The notes under the pieces: generated by a model | Told to the model about the DNA's origin: nothing | The model's database searches: none | The model's input: the letters and a program-made list of their open reading frames with translations, nothing else | Position numbers and translations under genes: made by a program | Shown here: one piece after another, positions 34,812 through 46,276 of the stretch | Numbering within the stretch: position 1 is the stretch's first letter | Layout: every line of letters starts with the position of its first letter | Source of the DNA: Blakeslea trispora | Taxonomy: Eukaryota > Mucoromycota > Mucoromycetes > Mucorales > Choanephoraceae | Length of the DNA stretch: 64,000 nucleotides | NCBI GenBank assembly: GCA_025331445.1 | Contig: JAIWNE010000005.1 | Coordinates: 310,001-374,000 of the forward strand | Reading direction: 5' to 3'

Positions 34812-36649
34812 CTGGTTTTTAACTTAGAATTCGGAAATTGGCCCAAAAAATTCGTTTTTTGGCCAAATTGATTTCGGAGACTGCGCACAATGATTTCGTT
34901 TTTTGGCCAAATAGATTTCGGAAATGTGCACCATAGATTTCGTTTTTAGGTACCGTTAATTTCGTTAAGGTATATTATAGGTCTTTGATCAGAATAAAAA
35001 TGCAAATAAAAAGTGACATACGTTTTATGACCTTTGAAGTGTCTACACAAATTGAAATTATGATGTTGCTGCGTAAGGTGTTGCTGAAACACACTTAGTC
35101 AAACAAGCTTTTATTGGTTCCTGAATAGAGGTACTACGGATCCCTTCGATTTATATAAAGGGACACATTTAGGAGTCCTGATTTTGATCCATTAAATACA
35201 TTCTTTAAAAAGATGAGCCAAGAAACTTATTACTCTGTTAACACTACTGCACCCGTTGCTTTGACTTCTGAAAACCGTGAGTAGTACCTTGATGATTTCC
35301 ATTTGTCTGAATTTGCTCCTCATAATTTCTTATAGCATCTCAAGTACCAGTAGCTCAACGTGCTACCAAGAGAGGTCCATACAAAAAAATGACAGAAGAA
35401 ATCTGGAAGTTGTTCATTTCTCATTATGTTGCAAGTGGAAAGAACGTCTCTGAAGCAGCTAAGGCCATTGGCTTCTCAACTTCTACCATGAGCGACTATG
35501 TCAAGCGTTGCGAAGAAACTGATGATTGGGGGATGCCAAATTTAAAGTTTCGAGGAAGAACTGCACCTCCTACCATTAAAGAAAGACACAGCATCTTCAT
35601 CGAAAGCCTTTTGGAAGAACGAGCAGAGATCACTCTTAGGGACATAAGTCTTCAACTTCAGGATGCATTTCCAGAGGATTTTGCCAGGCCACTTAGCACC
35701 TCAGCAATTTCCAGATTTGTGATTAATAAGCTCGACTTCACTTTGAAAAAGGCTCAAATATACCCTGTTAGAAGAGACTCCCAGGAGATCCGAGACAAGC
35801 GACGTGAATACTGTACAAAGATCAACGAAGAGCAACAAGTATGGTATTTGCAGAATTGCATTTTTGTCGATGAAACTGGGTTCAACTTGCATATCAACCG
35901 TACCCAAGCCAGAACAAAGCGTGGTACTCCTGCAAGAATAAAGGTGGACACTTCTTCGAAAGGACGAAACCTCACTGTCTTTGCCGCAATGAGTCACGCT
36001 GGTTTAGAGATCTCAGCTTGCCATTGTAATCGAGGTACAACCAGGTCAGAGCAGTTTGAGGATTTCATCAACGTCTTGATCAGGCACATGAATCAACGAG
36101 GCTTAAATGGATATTATGTGATCTTTGACAATGCTCCTATTCATAGCACAAGCGCTATGAATAAGCTAACTGATGCAGGATACCATCCTCTAAAGCTTCC
36201 ACCATGGTCTCCTTTCTTGAACCCCATTGAAGAACTCTTTTCAAAGCTGAAGCACAATGTCAAGAAGCACCAATTGCGGCATCATGATGAGCTGCTTCAG
36301 AGAATTAGAGAATCCGCTTCTCTGATTACATCTGATGACTGTAAAGGATGGATTAGACATTTCCTTACTTTTTTTGCTAGATGTATCCGTGAAGAAGAAA
36401 TGCTGTAAATAAATTTGATTATAAAAAGAAGTTGCTTTTGTTGCATTTGACTACTGTCTTGATTTTATTTATTGTAAGACCTATAATATACCTTAACGAA
36501 ATTAACGGTACCTAAAAACGAAATCTATGGTGCACATTTCCGAAATCTATTTGGCCAAAAAACGAAATCATTGTGCGCAGTCTCCGAAATCAATTTGGCC
36601 AAAAAACGAATTTTTTGGGCCAATTTCCGAATTCTAAGTTAAAAACCAG
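34812..36649 (+). mobile_element. Complete Tc1/mariner-superfamily transposon (1,838 bp)
   Basis: Terminal inverted repeats 34812-34985 and 36476-36649, 174 bp each, are perfect complements as read, starting CTGGTTTTTAACTTAGAATT. The element is flanked by TA on both sides (34810-34811 and 36650-36651), the hallmark target duplication of the superfamily. Inside each repeat the motif TTCGTTTTTTGGCCAAAT occurs twice (34851-34868 and 34895-34912 on the left), which could be paired transposase binding sites. It encodes one intact spliced transposase. Perfect ends and an open gene imply recent, perhaps current, activity. Confidence 0.95.
35213..36408 (+). CDS. Tc1/IS630-type DDE transposase (2 exons, 378 aa)
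   Basis: Exons 35213-35276 and 35336-36408. The N-terminal part has two helix-turn-helix units: residues ~40-80 (KNVSEAAKAIGFSTSTMSDY) and ~100-160. The catalytic domain follows, with D200 (IFVDETGFN), D286 (YVIFDNAPIHS) and E320 (PFLNPIEELF), 33 residues between the last two. LPPWSPFLNPIE is typical of the IS630-Tc1-mariner group. It would bind the 174-bp ends, cut the element out and insert it at TA. No stop or frameshift was seen, and it lies centrally between the terminal repeats. Confidence 0.93.
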
Positions 36650-36790
36650 TATACGCTCACTTACCATATCTCAGCAGATTTTTAAGCCTGTTCGGACCGA
36701 ACAATTGGGTCTTTAAAAAAAAATCAGGCATAAATCCTAAAACTTGGTTACAGTCACATAAGAATCAGAACAAACTGATTTATTTCAAGC

Positions 36791-37394
36791 TTAGGCTTTT
36801 GTATTCAACAAAGATGTAATTACATTTCTGTTTCTGTCAAGAGCCTCTTCTCGTCTGATGTTTTGCCTATCTTGTTCTTGCAGAAATCTTCCAAGGTATA
36901 AAGGGGATGTGATACAAGCCTATTCATCTAGGGACAATAAGATTGCCTACTTACAAGAATTGCCGTACACCCTAAAAACAAAATTATCTGATTTGTGCTA
37001 ATTTATACGCCAAGCATGGCTGAGGAATTCTTTTGTTCTGCTGTATATATGAAAAAAACGACCGGATTGAGCCATTCTAGTTTATTGTTACATAAAGAGA
37101 GTGAATTTGCAATTGAAGAAAAGTTCATTATACCAGACTCAACAAGATAGATTGTTCTTCTAAAGTTGAGATACAAGTAATAGAGTCTGCCACATAACTC
37201 ATATGATCTAACCGAGGTGGCGAGTCTTCTTGTATGGCCAAAAAAGGACTATCCGTGTAACACAGTTTATCATGAAAAAGCAGCACTCCTCGGCTAAACA
37301 AAGCTCTTCCATTTTCTGTTGCTGTGATATCTATAGTTATTGTGTTCTTTATGACGCCACCTTGAATATGCTGACACTCGTAAAGATCAGACAT
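36791..37394 (-). CDS. Unrecognised small gene, 3' exons uncertain
   Basis: A clear first exon (37394-37134, 87 codons, MSDLYECQHIQGGVIKNTIT) has the composition of a real protein and ends at a GTATAATG donor. A second exon (37040-37009) and a third starting at 36971 are suggested by good acceptors, but more than one way to join the rest is possible: the frame may stop near 36945, or continue through a last intron to a charged helical tail (FLQEQDRQNIRREEALDRNR) with a stop at 36791. No known domain. It shares a 268-bp divergent promoter region with the gene at 37663. Confidence 0.4.
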
Positions 37395-37662
37395 TGCTGA
37401 TTGGCCTGTTGTGAGCTACCAAATACCCAGTTCCTTCTTCTTTGGAGGTGTTTGAGTGTTATTGTCAAAGTAAGATGATGTAGAAAAACAACATCTAAAA
37501 AAGGCTTGCTGAGAATGTATTGTTCTAAAAATAGTTTCCCTACTAATTTCCATATTAGAACATTACCAAGACTTTGAGCTTCCAAGCTTTTTTTTTTTTT
37601 TTCTATAAATATAATGATAAATATTCTTCTTTCTTCTCTCCTCCCACACCTTTTCTCCCTAA

Positions 37663-38613
37663 ATGCAAAACACAAATCATCCTGATCCATATGCTGGACA
37701 ATACCCTCGCCCACCTCCTCTGATGGAATCAAATGAAACAGAGTATCAGCCTCCTACCTATTATCCACAGGATCAACACATTCAAGCTTCCTATATCCCA
37801 ATGCCACAACCACCACAGCTACCTTCCCATGAATATCACGCTCCATACAACTCTTATGAGACATACGCTACACCTCCCATGACAACAGCAATAACTATAC
37901 CACCGCAACAACATCATGAACCACGAATTGCTTCCCCTCCTCCTGTAGTGAGAGATGAGTATAAAGATCCTACTTCGCAACCACTGGATGCTTTTTTACG
38001 ACAAGAAAGAGAAGAATATCTTAAACAAAAACAAGATGTAGCTCCGCGACCTACTGTGATACCTCTGGATTCCTATAGTAACAGCAAAGAAGACGACCAG
38101 TTGGATGATGAGCCAGAAAAAATGCCAATTATGGCTACAGCCGCCATTGGCCAACATGAATATATCGGTCGAAAGGAACGAAAGAGATTGAAGAAACAGC
38201 AAGAGATCGAAGCTCAATATGAACCTCACCTTGCACGACCTACTTATGCGCCTGTGAATGAGGCAGATGGTTACCGTGTTCAGCCTCAACAAGAGAGTCG
38301 GAATTCATGCTGTTGCTGTTGTTATAACCCAGCCATCACTTGTTGCTCCTTCTTTATGCTTCTTGTCAGTTGTGCCTTCTTGGCTGCTGGTGCAGCTATG
38401 ATGATTGCATCAAAAGTAGTTCGCGATAAATGTAATAACGAATGCAGTAACGTCTCAGTAGACAGCATTGCAAGTACGTGCTCTACTATTTGTAACAAAG
38501 TGCTCCATGATGGCTTATTGTATGGTGGTGCTGTTGTTGCTGGTTTGGCAGCTATTGCTATCATTTGGAAACTCATCATGTGGACATGTGCCGGCTACTC
38601 GCAAAGACGATAA
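37663..38613 (+). CDS. Proline/glutamine-rich protein with two C-terminal membrane spans (316 aa)
   Basis: Single exon. Residues 1-110 are rich in Pro, Tyr and Gln (PPPLMESNETEYQPPTYYPQ), residues 110-200 are charged, and a Cys cluster (C216-C220, possible palmitoylation) precedes the first membrane span at ~226-248. A short loop with five cysteines (~252-275) and a second span (~282-303) follow, leaving a short basic tail (YSQRR). The tail location and PPxY-like motifs (PPTYYP) suggest a membrane protein with a long cytoplasmic N-terminus, perhaps bound by WW-domain proteins such as ubiquitin ligases; that is inference. Family not recognised. Confidence 0.75.
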   Translation: MQNTNHPDPYAGQYPRPPPLMESNETEYQPPTYYPQDQHIQASYIPMPQPPQLPSHEYHAPYNSYETYATPPMTTAITIPPQQHHEPRIASPPPVVRDEYKDPTSQPLDAFLRQEREEYLKQKQDVAPRPTVIPLDSYSNSKEDDQLDDEPEKMPIMATAAIGQHEYIGRKERKRLKKQQEIEAQYEPHLARPTYAPVNEADGYRVQPQQESRNSCCCCCYNPAITCCSFFMLLVSCAFLAAGAAMMIASKVVRDKCNNECSNVSVDSIASTCSTICNKVLHDGLLYGGAVVAGLAAIAIIWKLIMWTCAGYSQRR

Positions 38614-39900
38614 AAAGCTTCGGGTTTATTTAATTATAATTGTATTTATGTATCATAGTCTAAAATAAATCGATTCATTTTATATATGAAGGACAAATTA
38701 AAGTGTCTTTTTTATTATTTACTGTAAATAGAGAAGACAAGCACCATACAGTTAACATAGTGTCAAATTGGGATATAAATTCAACTGATTTGATTTCTTT
38801 TAAGTCTGCTACTTGAATCAACAACATTTGAATATAAAACTAGGTTTGAATACAGATTAAATAAGTACATAATTAACCAATATAGCCAGTGTGATACGAG
38901 ATGAAGTAACTTGTCTTTGCTTTAGGTGTCTTGGTTCACCAACGTAAAAAGTCGCTAATATTTGATTTACTATCATCCCACTACTGCTATTGACAAATAT
39001 GCTCCTTAGAGTTGCTAATCATTTTGGCTATATTCATTCGTGTCTCCTTATTTTAGGGATACCTTTTTGACTAAAAGGATTCTATAATGTAAGACACTCT
39101 TTTTGGGGGGGAATTTCAAGCAAGTTTTCATTTTGTTTTTCAAATACTTTTGATTTCGGTATGTCCATTTGATAGTTGCGAGAGCAGTAAACTTTTATCA
39201 AGTAAAACCAACTCAGCGTCAGAAAGACTATTTAGTGTATGAGTGTCTACTAAAGAAAGATCATTTGGGCATCATTGTGGCTGCGATTGGTATGCGAGCA
39301 ATCAACTAAGGTAATGACCAGAATTTCCTTAGAGACTGAAGAGAGTTCAAATTGTCTTCAAGCCCTAAAGCTGCAAAAGAGAAATGGGTGTAGTTCAATT
39401 TTAACTTTCAGTCCTTTATGCTTTTAGATGTACTCGAACCCTATCACTTGCCTTTTGCAGCTAAAATAACCAAGTCCTCATTCGATTTACCAGCATAGAC
39501 TTCAGGCGGTAGTAACTATAGCTTATTCTTGACTTAACAACAATGTGTCTTCCTGTCTAGTGCAAAGAAATAAGAAGAAGCACTGTTGTTGTAACTGAAA
39601 CTCTAATTCTGTCTGCAATCGATCTACAAACTGCTGACATTTAAACGTACAAACTACTATGAAATGCAGACATTGACTTCTTGCATTTAACACAAAATCT
39701 TAAAGTAGTCTAATCTATGTGGCAAGCAGTATACATGTCTACTTTTTTTTTTTGTCTTGTCAAATAAGACGCTTTCTAGCTTCAACTAGAGACATGATGA
39801 TTGTCTCTTAAGCTTTGTAATTTGCTAATTGGAATAAAGCTAGTTTCGTTCAATAAGAAAGGACTTTTTTTTTATCTTTAAAAAAACATGATATATACAC
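38614..39900. other. Intergenic, nothing recognised
   Basis: About 1.3 kb of AT-rich DNA with frequent stops in all frames and a T-run near 39744. No conserved gene, RNA or repeat seen. Confidence 0.5.
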
Positions 39901-40263
39901 TTATAGAAAAGACATGGAATGGCTCGAAATTGTACTTTTGCAGTCCTCTGGTATGAGTAAATCACTTTCATTCATCAGAAGCAAAGGATCCAAGAAGATG
40001 ATTAAATCATGAGAGGGATTATAGATATTTATTCCAGATCGATCATAATCCTCAGGACTGTAAGTATAAAACACAACAGGCTTTTTGGTGCTGAAATGGA
40101 CTGACTTGTGTTGTGGAGAATAGACATGCTTGTACTTTCGGAATGATATGTTCAAAAAATTGCGTAGACAGCTAGAGAAAATGATGGAAAAGGAAGATAA
40201 CATTGGATGAAAGCGAGTGAAGAGAGAAAGAAAGAAAAGGAATCTGATTTCTCTCATTTGCAT
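39901..40263 (-). CDS. Small protein with a V-F-TYSPEDYDRSG motif (up to 120 aa)
   Basis: Open frame from 40263 (or from the internal Met at 40203) to 39901. After a hydrophobic N-terminus (FSIIFSSCLRNFLNISF) comes the block KSVHFSTKKPVVFYTYSPED followed by YDRSG. Short blocks with this V-x-F...YSPxxYDRS pattern occur, as I recall, in otherwise unrelated fungal proteins of unknown function. The C-terminus is acidic. No transcript-level support; the start is uncertain. Confidence 0.5.
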   Translation of the reverse strand: MQMREIRFLFFLSLFTRFHPMLSSFSIIFSSCLRNFLNISFRKYKHVYSPQHKSVHFSTKKPVVFYTYSPEDYDRSGINIYNPSHDLIIFLDPLLLMNESDLLIPEDCKSTISSHSMSFL

Positions 40264-41016
40264 ACTAGAGAAAAGAACAAGCGCTTCTCCCTTTCAGAAT
40301 AGTTAAAAAAAAACTGCTACAGACATTAGTATTGGGTGAAATTACTTTCTAAATAAACAATCAACTTTTTATGTGCAATACGCAACATTTATAGCTAAAG
40401 TTTGTCACTCTCAAACCATAACCTATATAGTGTTTTTCTCTTTGAATTTATACAAAGGATCATGTCATATTGCTTATTATTATCATGTTTAGCTTATTTC
40501 GGCAAAAGAGATAAAGTATGTAACGGCACAATATGCAGGATGCTCTCATTTGGCAAAAATACTTACCCTTGATCTGCTTATAATACATACGATTTGCAGT
40601 TTCTTTTTTTTTTTTCTTTTGAAAACAAAATGGTACCTCACTCCTTTTGAATGCTTGATATTCCTAGTTTTTTTTTTTTAACCTACAGGCAGATACAATC
40701 ATTGTTCTAAGGCTACAACCTTCTTCACTATCTAGCCTAACTATTGAACTGACCTGTACTAAAGAAGTTCCTGTCTATTGTTTACAAGTCAAATACATCA
40801 AAGTACTGAACATGTAATGCTTTCTATGAAGCAAACTCAAGACGAGCAATAAGTATGACAACTTGATCTTTATAGAAGAAAACAATCAGAAACCTTAAAT
40901 AGCTTGTAAACATTTATTATTCTACAAATACAAAATACAAAATAAATAATAGGGGGGTAATGAGGATATAAAACAAATGACAAGGCAAAGAGAGAGAGAG
41001 AGAATTCAACACTCAA
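40264..41016. other. Intergenic, nothing recognised
   Basis: AT-rich, with T-runs near 40603 and 40668 and a GA-rich run at 40990. No gene found. Confidence 0.5.
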
Positions 41017-41613
41017 TCAAGCAGTGTGCTTTTCCTGCCGCGAGCGATAATGCTTTTTAATCATGGCTGGATAAATTAGGCTGTTTCGTCTGCTGACAGC
41101 AAAAGAGGCTTTCTTTTTGAGGACTCTTGCAAAATCATGAGCTAATTTTAATAGAAACTGCTTGATATTCAATAAACTAAAAGTCGTCTTGTGCGAGAAT
41201 AGTTTATCAAACTGACGGTGGCGAGGAAACTGTGGTTGCTGATACAAAATGGTATCAGGGGCCGGTGTAATGAGAGGCTTATCAGGTACGTCTGTTTGGT
41301 ATTCGTGCTTTTGATAGCCATCCTTCGTGACTGTATGTGGAACTGAATGGGAAAGTCCGCAAATCATGCAATATGCCGTCTCATGATAGAGCATTGGATC
41401 ATGATAGTAGTACAGTCGAGATCCACACGTTGGTTCACTTGTCACAGTATAGTTGTTGAAAAACAATAAAGAAGGTGAAGGAGACCACATCTGTAAATTG
41501 CTTGTAAAGAGTAAACTACTTTGTATAGAAGATGTCATTTGAAGAAATAATAAGAGTGAAAAGAAAGAGAGAGAGAGTGAAATTTGAAAAACAAAAAACC
41601 CTTTTTTAAACAT
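41017..41613 (-). CDS. Hypothetical basic protein (198 aa or ~173 aa)
   Basis: Single open frame. The first Met (41613) gives a hydrophobic leader of about 25 residues (FFVFQISLSLSFFSLLLFLQ); an internal Met at 41538 (MTSSIQSSLLF) would remove it. The middle has a Cys pair (YCMICGL) and Pro/Tyr-rich sequence, and the C-terminal 60 residues are basic (VLKKKASFAVSRRN; HYRSRQEKH). No recognised domain. It lies 45 bp downstream of the ENT transporter stop codon on the same strand. Confidence 0.55.
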   Translation of the reverse strand: MFKKGFFVFQISLSLSFFSLLLFLQMTSSIQSSLLFTSNLQMWSPSPSLLFFNNYTVTSEPTCGSRLYYYHDPMLYHETAYCMICGLSHSVPHTVTKDGYQKHEYQTDVPDKPLITPAPDTILYQQPQFPRHRQFDKLFSHKTTFSLLNIKQFLLKLAHDFARVLKKKASFAVSRRNSLIYPAMIKKHYRSRQEKHTA

Positions 41614-41658
41614 CCCGTTCTGTTGTAAATGAAGAGTTTATTTGTTTCTATGTACACA

Positions 41659-43368
41659 TTACACCATATATCGAGCCAGAAAACTAAGTGAACCTCCCAC
41701 AGCTAATCCCAGAACCAATGAAAAGCTCAAAATACTTCCTACTGCTGATTTCTCTTTTGCTGTCTTGATTGAATCAAGTTGAGGAGCAGCCATCATGGCC
41801 AGACTACAAAGCCAGCCATTAGTAACAGCAAAGATGCAGACCAGAACCATGTAAGCTATATCGCTCTGGATCAATACAGGTAATCGTCGCAAGTCAGATA
41901 CTGTCACATTACAGATCAAGAACAAAGGAATAAAAGCAGTTCGCAAGATAGTCAAGAAAGACAACTGCTTTACGTCGGTAATCATAAAACATTTGATCAA
42001 TGGCATAAGGCGGCCCACCCAATCTCCTATATTAAACAGCAAGAAATGAAAAGCAACAAATACATCATCATCAAAGAACCGATTGTGATTCACAGCGTCT
42101 CGATGTACTGATTTGATAAGTGAGGTGATGGTAGGGAATAGCATGAGTGTAATTACAAAAATATAGCCGACTGTAAAGATAAATCCGTTGATTTTCTTAA
42201 CTGTGGAAAACAGAGAGACTGATTCTTGGACTGGAGATGATGCTTCTTCGTCTTGTTCTGTAGTCGTTTGGGTTTGGACCGTGTTCATTTGATGACGATA
42301 GAACGGAAGTTGGACAACAATCAGTCGACCTAAGAGGGATAATAGTGTAATTGCAAACGCAGACAGGAAATAAAGAAAAGCAGAGCGACTGATGTCATCC
42401 GATGTATCCTTTGTCTTGCTGCCAGCAAGGGCACTGGCAATAGCAGAAAAAGCAACCACTACACCAGCAATTCCTATGGATATCCATTGGTTTTAATTCT
42501 ACTGCTGGTAACTGTTTATTCCCTCTCTCTCTCTCTCTTATTCAACCTACCTTGGCCACTTTAATTGTTAATTGAAAAACAAACAAAAAGTAAATATAAA
42601 TGAATAGTGTGGGAATCAATACTAATAATCTTACCTTAGTACAGCTTGCATATACATTGGTGGTAACTGACTTGCTTCACTAAATACAGAGTTTTGAAAG
42701 AAACTTGTGGTGGTGCCAGTCAAGACCATGAGCATCATAATGAACCAAAAATAACCAATACCGCTGATTTCGGTTTCCACAGTAATGGCCAGACCAGCAA
42801 ATGTGAGTGTGTTTACAAAGATAGGCACAAAAGAATTCACATCAAAACGAAAAGACTATCGTTTATCTTTAGCTATCTTTCTCCTTTTTCCCTGCCTCTG
42901 TAGTTTTTGTGTACCTTATTCTGTGTCCACAAGATCAGCATGAATGTAACAAGATTGGTGATTGTAAAATAAGTCGAGAAATAACTCTGAAATGTTTCTT
43001 CATACGGTGTGCCTGCAAAACGTTTTGCAAAATACTCGGATGCAGTGATAAAAACTAGCCGAATTTTTGTGATTTAGACACTGTTTCTATTATATTAACT
43101 TTACACAATTACCATTCCAAGGTAGCAGCATAGCAATACCATATACAAAGTAGATCTGAGTTTGTTTTTTTGAGAAGGCCACACAAAGAGATATTTTTTT
43201 TTAGCCATTCGCTTATTTTATTGTTTTTATTGTTATCATAGTTACCCAATACACTAGGTAATATTTGTCTTGAATAACAGCGCTCTGATCAGATAGCAGC
43301 AACCTAGTTGTCTCATCGACATTGTCTGACTTGAGTTTACTTAACCTCGATCTTATAGAACTAAGCAT
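41659..43368 (-). CDS. Equilibrative nucleoside transporter (ENT/SLC29), 6 exons incl. an 8-nt microexon, 449 aa
   Basis: Exons 43368-43246, 43155-43113, 43054-42915, 42855-42635, 42558-42551 and 42473-41659 give exactly 450 codons. Family signs: IYFVYGIAMLLPWNVFITAS near the start (the PWN motif of TM1), SQLPPMYMQAVLSGQGIAGV in the middle, a charged cytoplasmic loop (~residues 225-255), and FLLFNIGDWVGRLMPL near the end. Hydrophobicity fits about eleven membrane spans. ENT proteins carry nucleosides and nucleobases by facilitated diffusion, in yeast (Fun26) across the vacuolar membrane. The conserved SGQGIAG motif is restored only by including an 8-nt exon, TGGCCAAG (42551-42558), flanked by AAAG and GTAGGT. 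Confidence 0.9.
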
Positions 43369-44556
43369 AATTTAATGTGAATACGGACAATTAAAAGAGA
43401 GAAAAAAAAGAACAAAACAGCAAAAAGTTGAAAAGCAAAAAACAAAAAAGTAAAGCAAACCAAATCGTTTCAGCATTTTATTTTTGCTTTGCTTTTTTTT
43501 TTATTATCTCGCTGCAAGAATATGTCGATAAAGCATCGTTGGATACGCGTGACGCGCATGGGAGGATTCGTGTGAAAATAGCTTGCCGCTGAATGGTGCA
43601 TGATCTATTACTGTGCATATCTACCTATAATGTACATGAATAGATCCTTTATACACTATTGATTGCAAAATTTGGTGAATCACAAACTGTTCAAAAACAA
43701 TTTGTGTTCCAGTTTTTTCACTTACTGGGAAGTGTTAGATAAGAAAGGATCAAGCCCTTCCTTGAAAGGATACAGACTCAATGATAAACTATCATTAGCA
43801 AATTAAAGGAGGAGCATGGTATTGGTGAATGTCTAAATTGCCAAAAAAGGAAAGAAATTGAGTGCTGAAAGTAATGACAAGCATCAGTGATAGGATAGGA
43901 GATGTACAACATCATTTTTAATTTTGTATATTGAGGATTTGCAAGAGACTGTCAGGTAGCAAAACATAAGGTCTGTCTATTGAAACACAAACAGTAAGCA
44001 ATCATCCTTCCTCAAAATAAGAAATGACTATGATCAGTTATTATCACTAAAAGGAAAAAAAAAAAAAACTTTCTATCAGACTGGCAGTATTTTTGATTGA
44101 GAGAGTAGCCACTTGCTAATGACACTTTAGTAATAACTCAGTATTCTTTGTTTCAATCTTGAAAACGAATGGCGGTTTTCTTTTAGCAAGCTTATTCAAA
44201 TCTCAATGGGAAGAACAAAGGGTATTGGTAGTCGACTAGCTTTATCAAATCTAAATTGAGTACGAATTGTATGAGAAAGTAAAAGTCGACATAAGTTACC
44301 ATTCACTCTGTTTTGGCAAAACAAGATGATTGGTCTTTAGCTTGTACAGCTTTAGTGTGATTTTAGGTTGCATGTATACATTCACCATAAGGAAGAATGT
44401 GTGTTACTTGGAAAAACGAATGCTAATCAACCACAATTGCTTATAGATCAAGTGAAACATGACAAGAAAGAAACATATTAAACATGTGCTTGAGCTAAAG
44501 AGTATGGTACAGTAAGATATGTTTCTTTTGAAAGTTCATCAAAATAAAAGGAAAAT
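43369..44556. other. Intergenic
   Basis: Contains the 5' region of the ENT gene (A- and T-runs at 43400-43510, then a GC-richer patch GATACGCGTGACGCGCATGG at ~43541) and the 3' flank of the F-box gene. No coding region recognised. Confidence 0.5.
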
Positions 44557-46173
44557 TTATTCAACTTTCTTGCTGTTGATATGAACGGAATTGACTGAAG
44601 AACATACAAAGTAAAGACTTCCTGCTTTGTGAGGTATCCAGAGGGAAGAGCCTTTTAATTCACAAGGTAACCCATCAGATCTTGCTGAAGGAGATGGCAA
44701 AACATTCAGCTTCTTAAAGGACTTTGCTATCGTTTCTCTAGAGTAGGCTCTTTTCTCGAAACTATCCATAAAGTAGCAGTCATACCGCTTTACTTGCTTA
44801 AAAAAAAAGAAGCGCACCACTGCTTTGATGTCAGATTTGGCACTGTAAATGCTGTTTATTTCCACTCGATTGAGTTGTTGATACGGCAAATGTATTCTCA
44901 CCGAGCCATCTGTATGCACTGTTTGGTATAAAACTAAACTTTTGAGATGGAGACAACGTCGGCTGATTGAGCTAAATCCATCTTGTGGAAGATAACAGTG
45001 TCGTAACTCAATCTGTTTGAGTGAATGTGGAACAACATCTCTACTTATTTGCTGAGTAGCTATACGAATTCCACTGAGTCTGATAGCTTTCAAGCAGGGT
45101 AGAAAATCTAGCAGACGGTCAATGTACAACTCATCTGGGCTATAGGTGCAGCTCTGCTCCACTGAAAGCTGCTGTAAACGAGTACAGTATCTACCTAGAG
45201 AAACACATAGCCGCTTGTAGGATGTATCATCAGCAATCTTGATGTCCAAATTAAAAATGTTTGCTGGATAGTCTCTATAACATATCTCGAGATGAATCAA
45301 AAAGCGTCTGGCGACGATTAGATGATGTAAAGTGAGCGTTTGTAATTGACATTGTTGTTGATCCAGCTTTTCGAGAAAGCCATGGTCAGGATAGATGTTG
45401 GTCCATTCAAATTGGACCAGACGAGGACACTTCATTCGAAACCAATCATAAAATCCATCCGTATAGTCAAGTTCGTTGTCAAATTTGCAGTCTCCGAGTT
45501 TTAACATTTCCAGGTTCGGATATGTGTTTGCTATATACTTGAGCCATGAGCGGTATTTAAAAGAGTGAGATGTTGAATTAATTTCAAGAGTTTTGAGTTT
45601 ATTTATGACTTGCATAGGTCTTGGTTCACTGTCTCTTGGGGAGACGTCTCCAAATGGTCCCTGTATATGAAGACGCATCAACAGTGGGCATAGCGCATGT
45701 AAATTTTCCAACAAATCAATTGTTGTCTCGCCCGCAGACATAAGGGAGAAGTTCAAATGTGTTAAACAAGGCATAGCAGCTACAGTTTCAAGAGAAGGTG
45801 TAAGAGGCATAAAGCACTTCATTGTCAAACTTTGGATTTGATGAAGCTTTGAAGAAGCGGGTGAGTATTGATCGTTTGATGATGAAAGTTCGATGGAGGT
45901 TAATGAAGGAAAAGCTGAGGGCAATTGAGCTAAAGTTTGCTCAACACTTTTGAAATAGGGCAACTTGAGATCGCGTACATGTAGATGATAGTGTTTGGAC
46001 TGATATAAAAATTGTTCAAATTCATCTTCATCTTTGAATTGCATTTGGCGATAGAAAAATGGAATAAATTGATGATGGCATGTTCGATTTACAAGTAAAA
46101 GTTCATAGTAATCTTTTTGAGAAAGATAAAAGGCAATGCAGTTCACTATTTCGAGTGGAAAAAGAAACAACAT
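44557..46173 (-). CDS. F-box / leucine-rich-repeat protein (538 aa)
   Basis: Single exon. Residues ~1-45 form a degenerate F-box (LFPLEIVNCIAFYLSQKDYY). From ~60 to ~460 there are irregular leucine-rich repeats, for example LKLPYFKSVEQTLAQLPSAF, LKTLEINS, LEMLKLGDC, LKAIRLSG, LKQIELRHC and LKSLVLY. Proteins of this type present substrates to SCF ubiquitin ligases through Skp1; the target is unknown. Length is normal for fungal F-box/LRR proteins. The C-terminal ~70 residues do not fit the repeats. Confidence 0.8.
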   Translation of the reverse strand: MLFLFPLEIVNCIAFYLSQKDYYELLLVNRTCHHQFIPFFYRQMQFKDEDEFEQFLYQSKHYHLHVRDLKLPYFKSVEQTLAQLPSAFPSLTSIELSSSNDQYSPASSKLHQIQSLTMKCFMPLTPSLETVAAMPCLTHLNFSLMSAGETTIDLLENLHALCPLLMRLHIQGPFGDVSPRDSEPRPMQVINKLKTLEINSTSHSFKYRSWLKYIANTYPNLEMLKLGDCKFDNELDYTDGFYDWFRMKCPRLVQFEWTNIYPDHGFLEKLDQQQCQLQTLTLHHLIVARRFLIHLEICYRDYPANIFNLDIKIADDTSYKRLCVSLGRYCTRLQQLSVEQSCTYSPDELYIDRLLDFLPCLKAIRLSGIRIATQQISRDVVPHSLKQIELRHCYLPQDGFSSISRRCLHLKSLVLYQTVHTDGSVRIHLPYQQLNRVEINSIYSAKSDIKAVVRFFFFKQVKRYDCYFMDSFEKRAYSRETIAKSFKKLNVLPSPSARSDGLPCELKGSSLWIPHKAGSLYFVCSSVNSVHINSKKVE

Positions 46174-46276
46174 GAAGAAGAAATTTCAAAAAGCATCGAC
46201 AAAAAAAAAAGCGCCTTAAAAACAAATGACTGCGCTAGGCAATAGATCCAAAATTGGAAAAGGTCATACTTGCTCT

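Noticed and set aside
35701..35997. Antisense frames within the Tc1-type transposase
   Set aside because: They are shadows of the sense gene and have no independent support.
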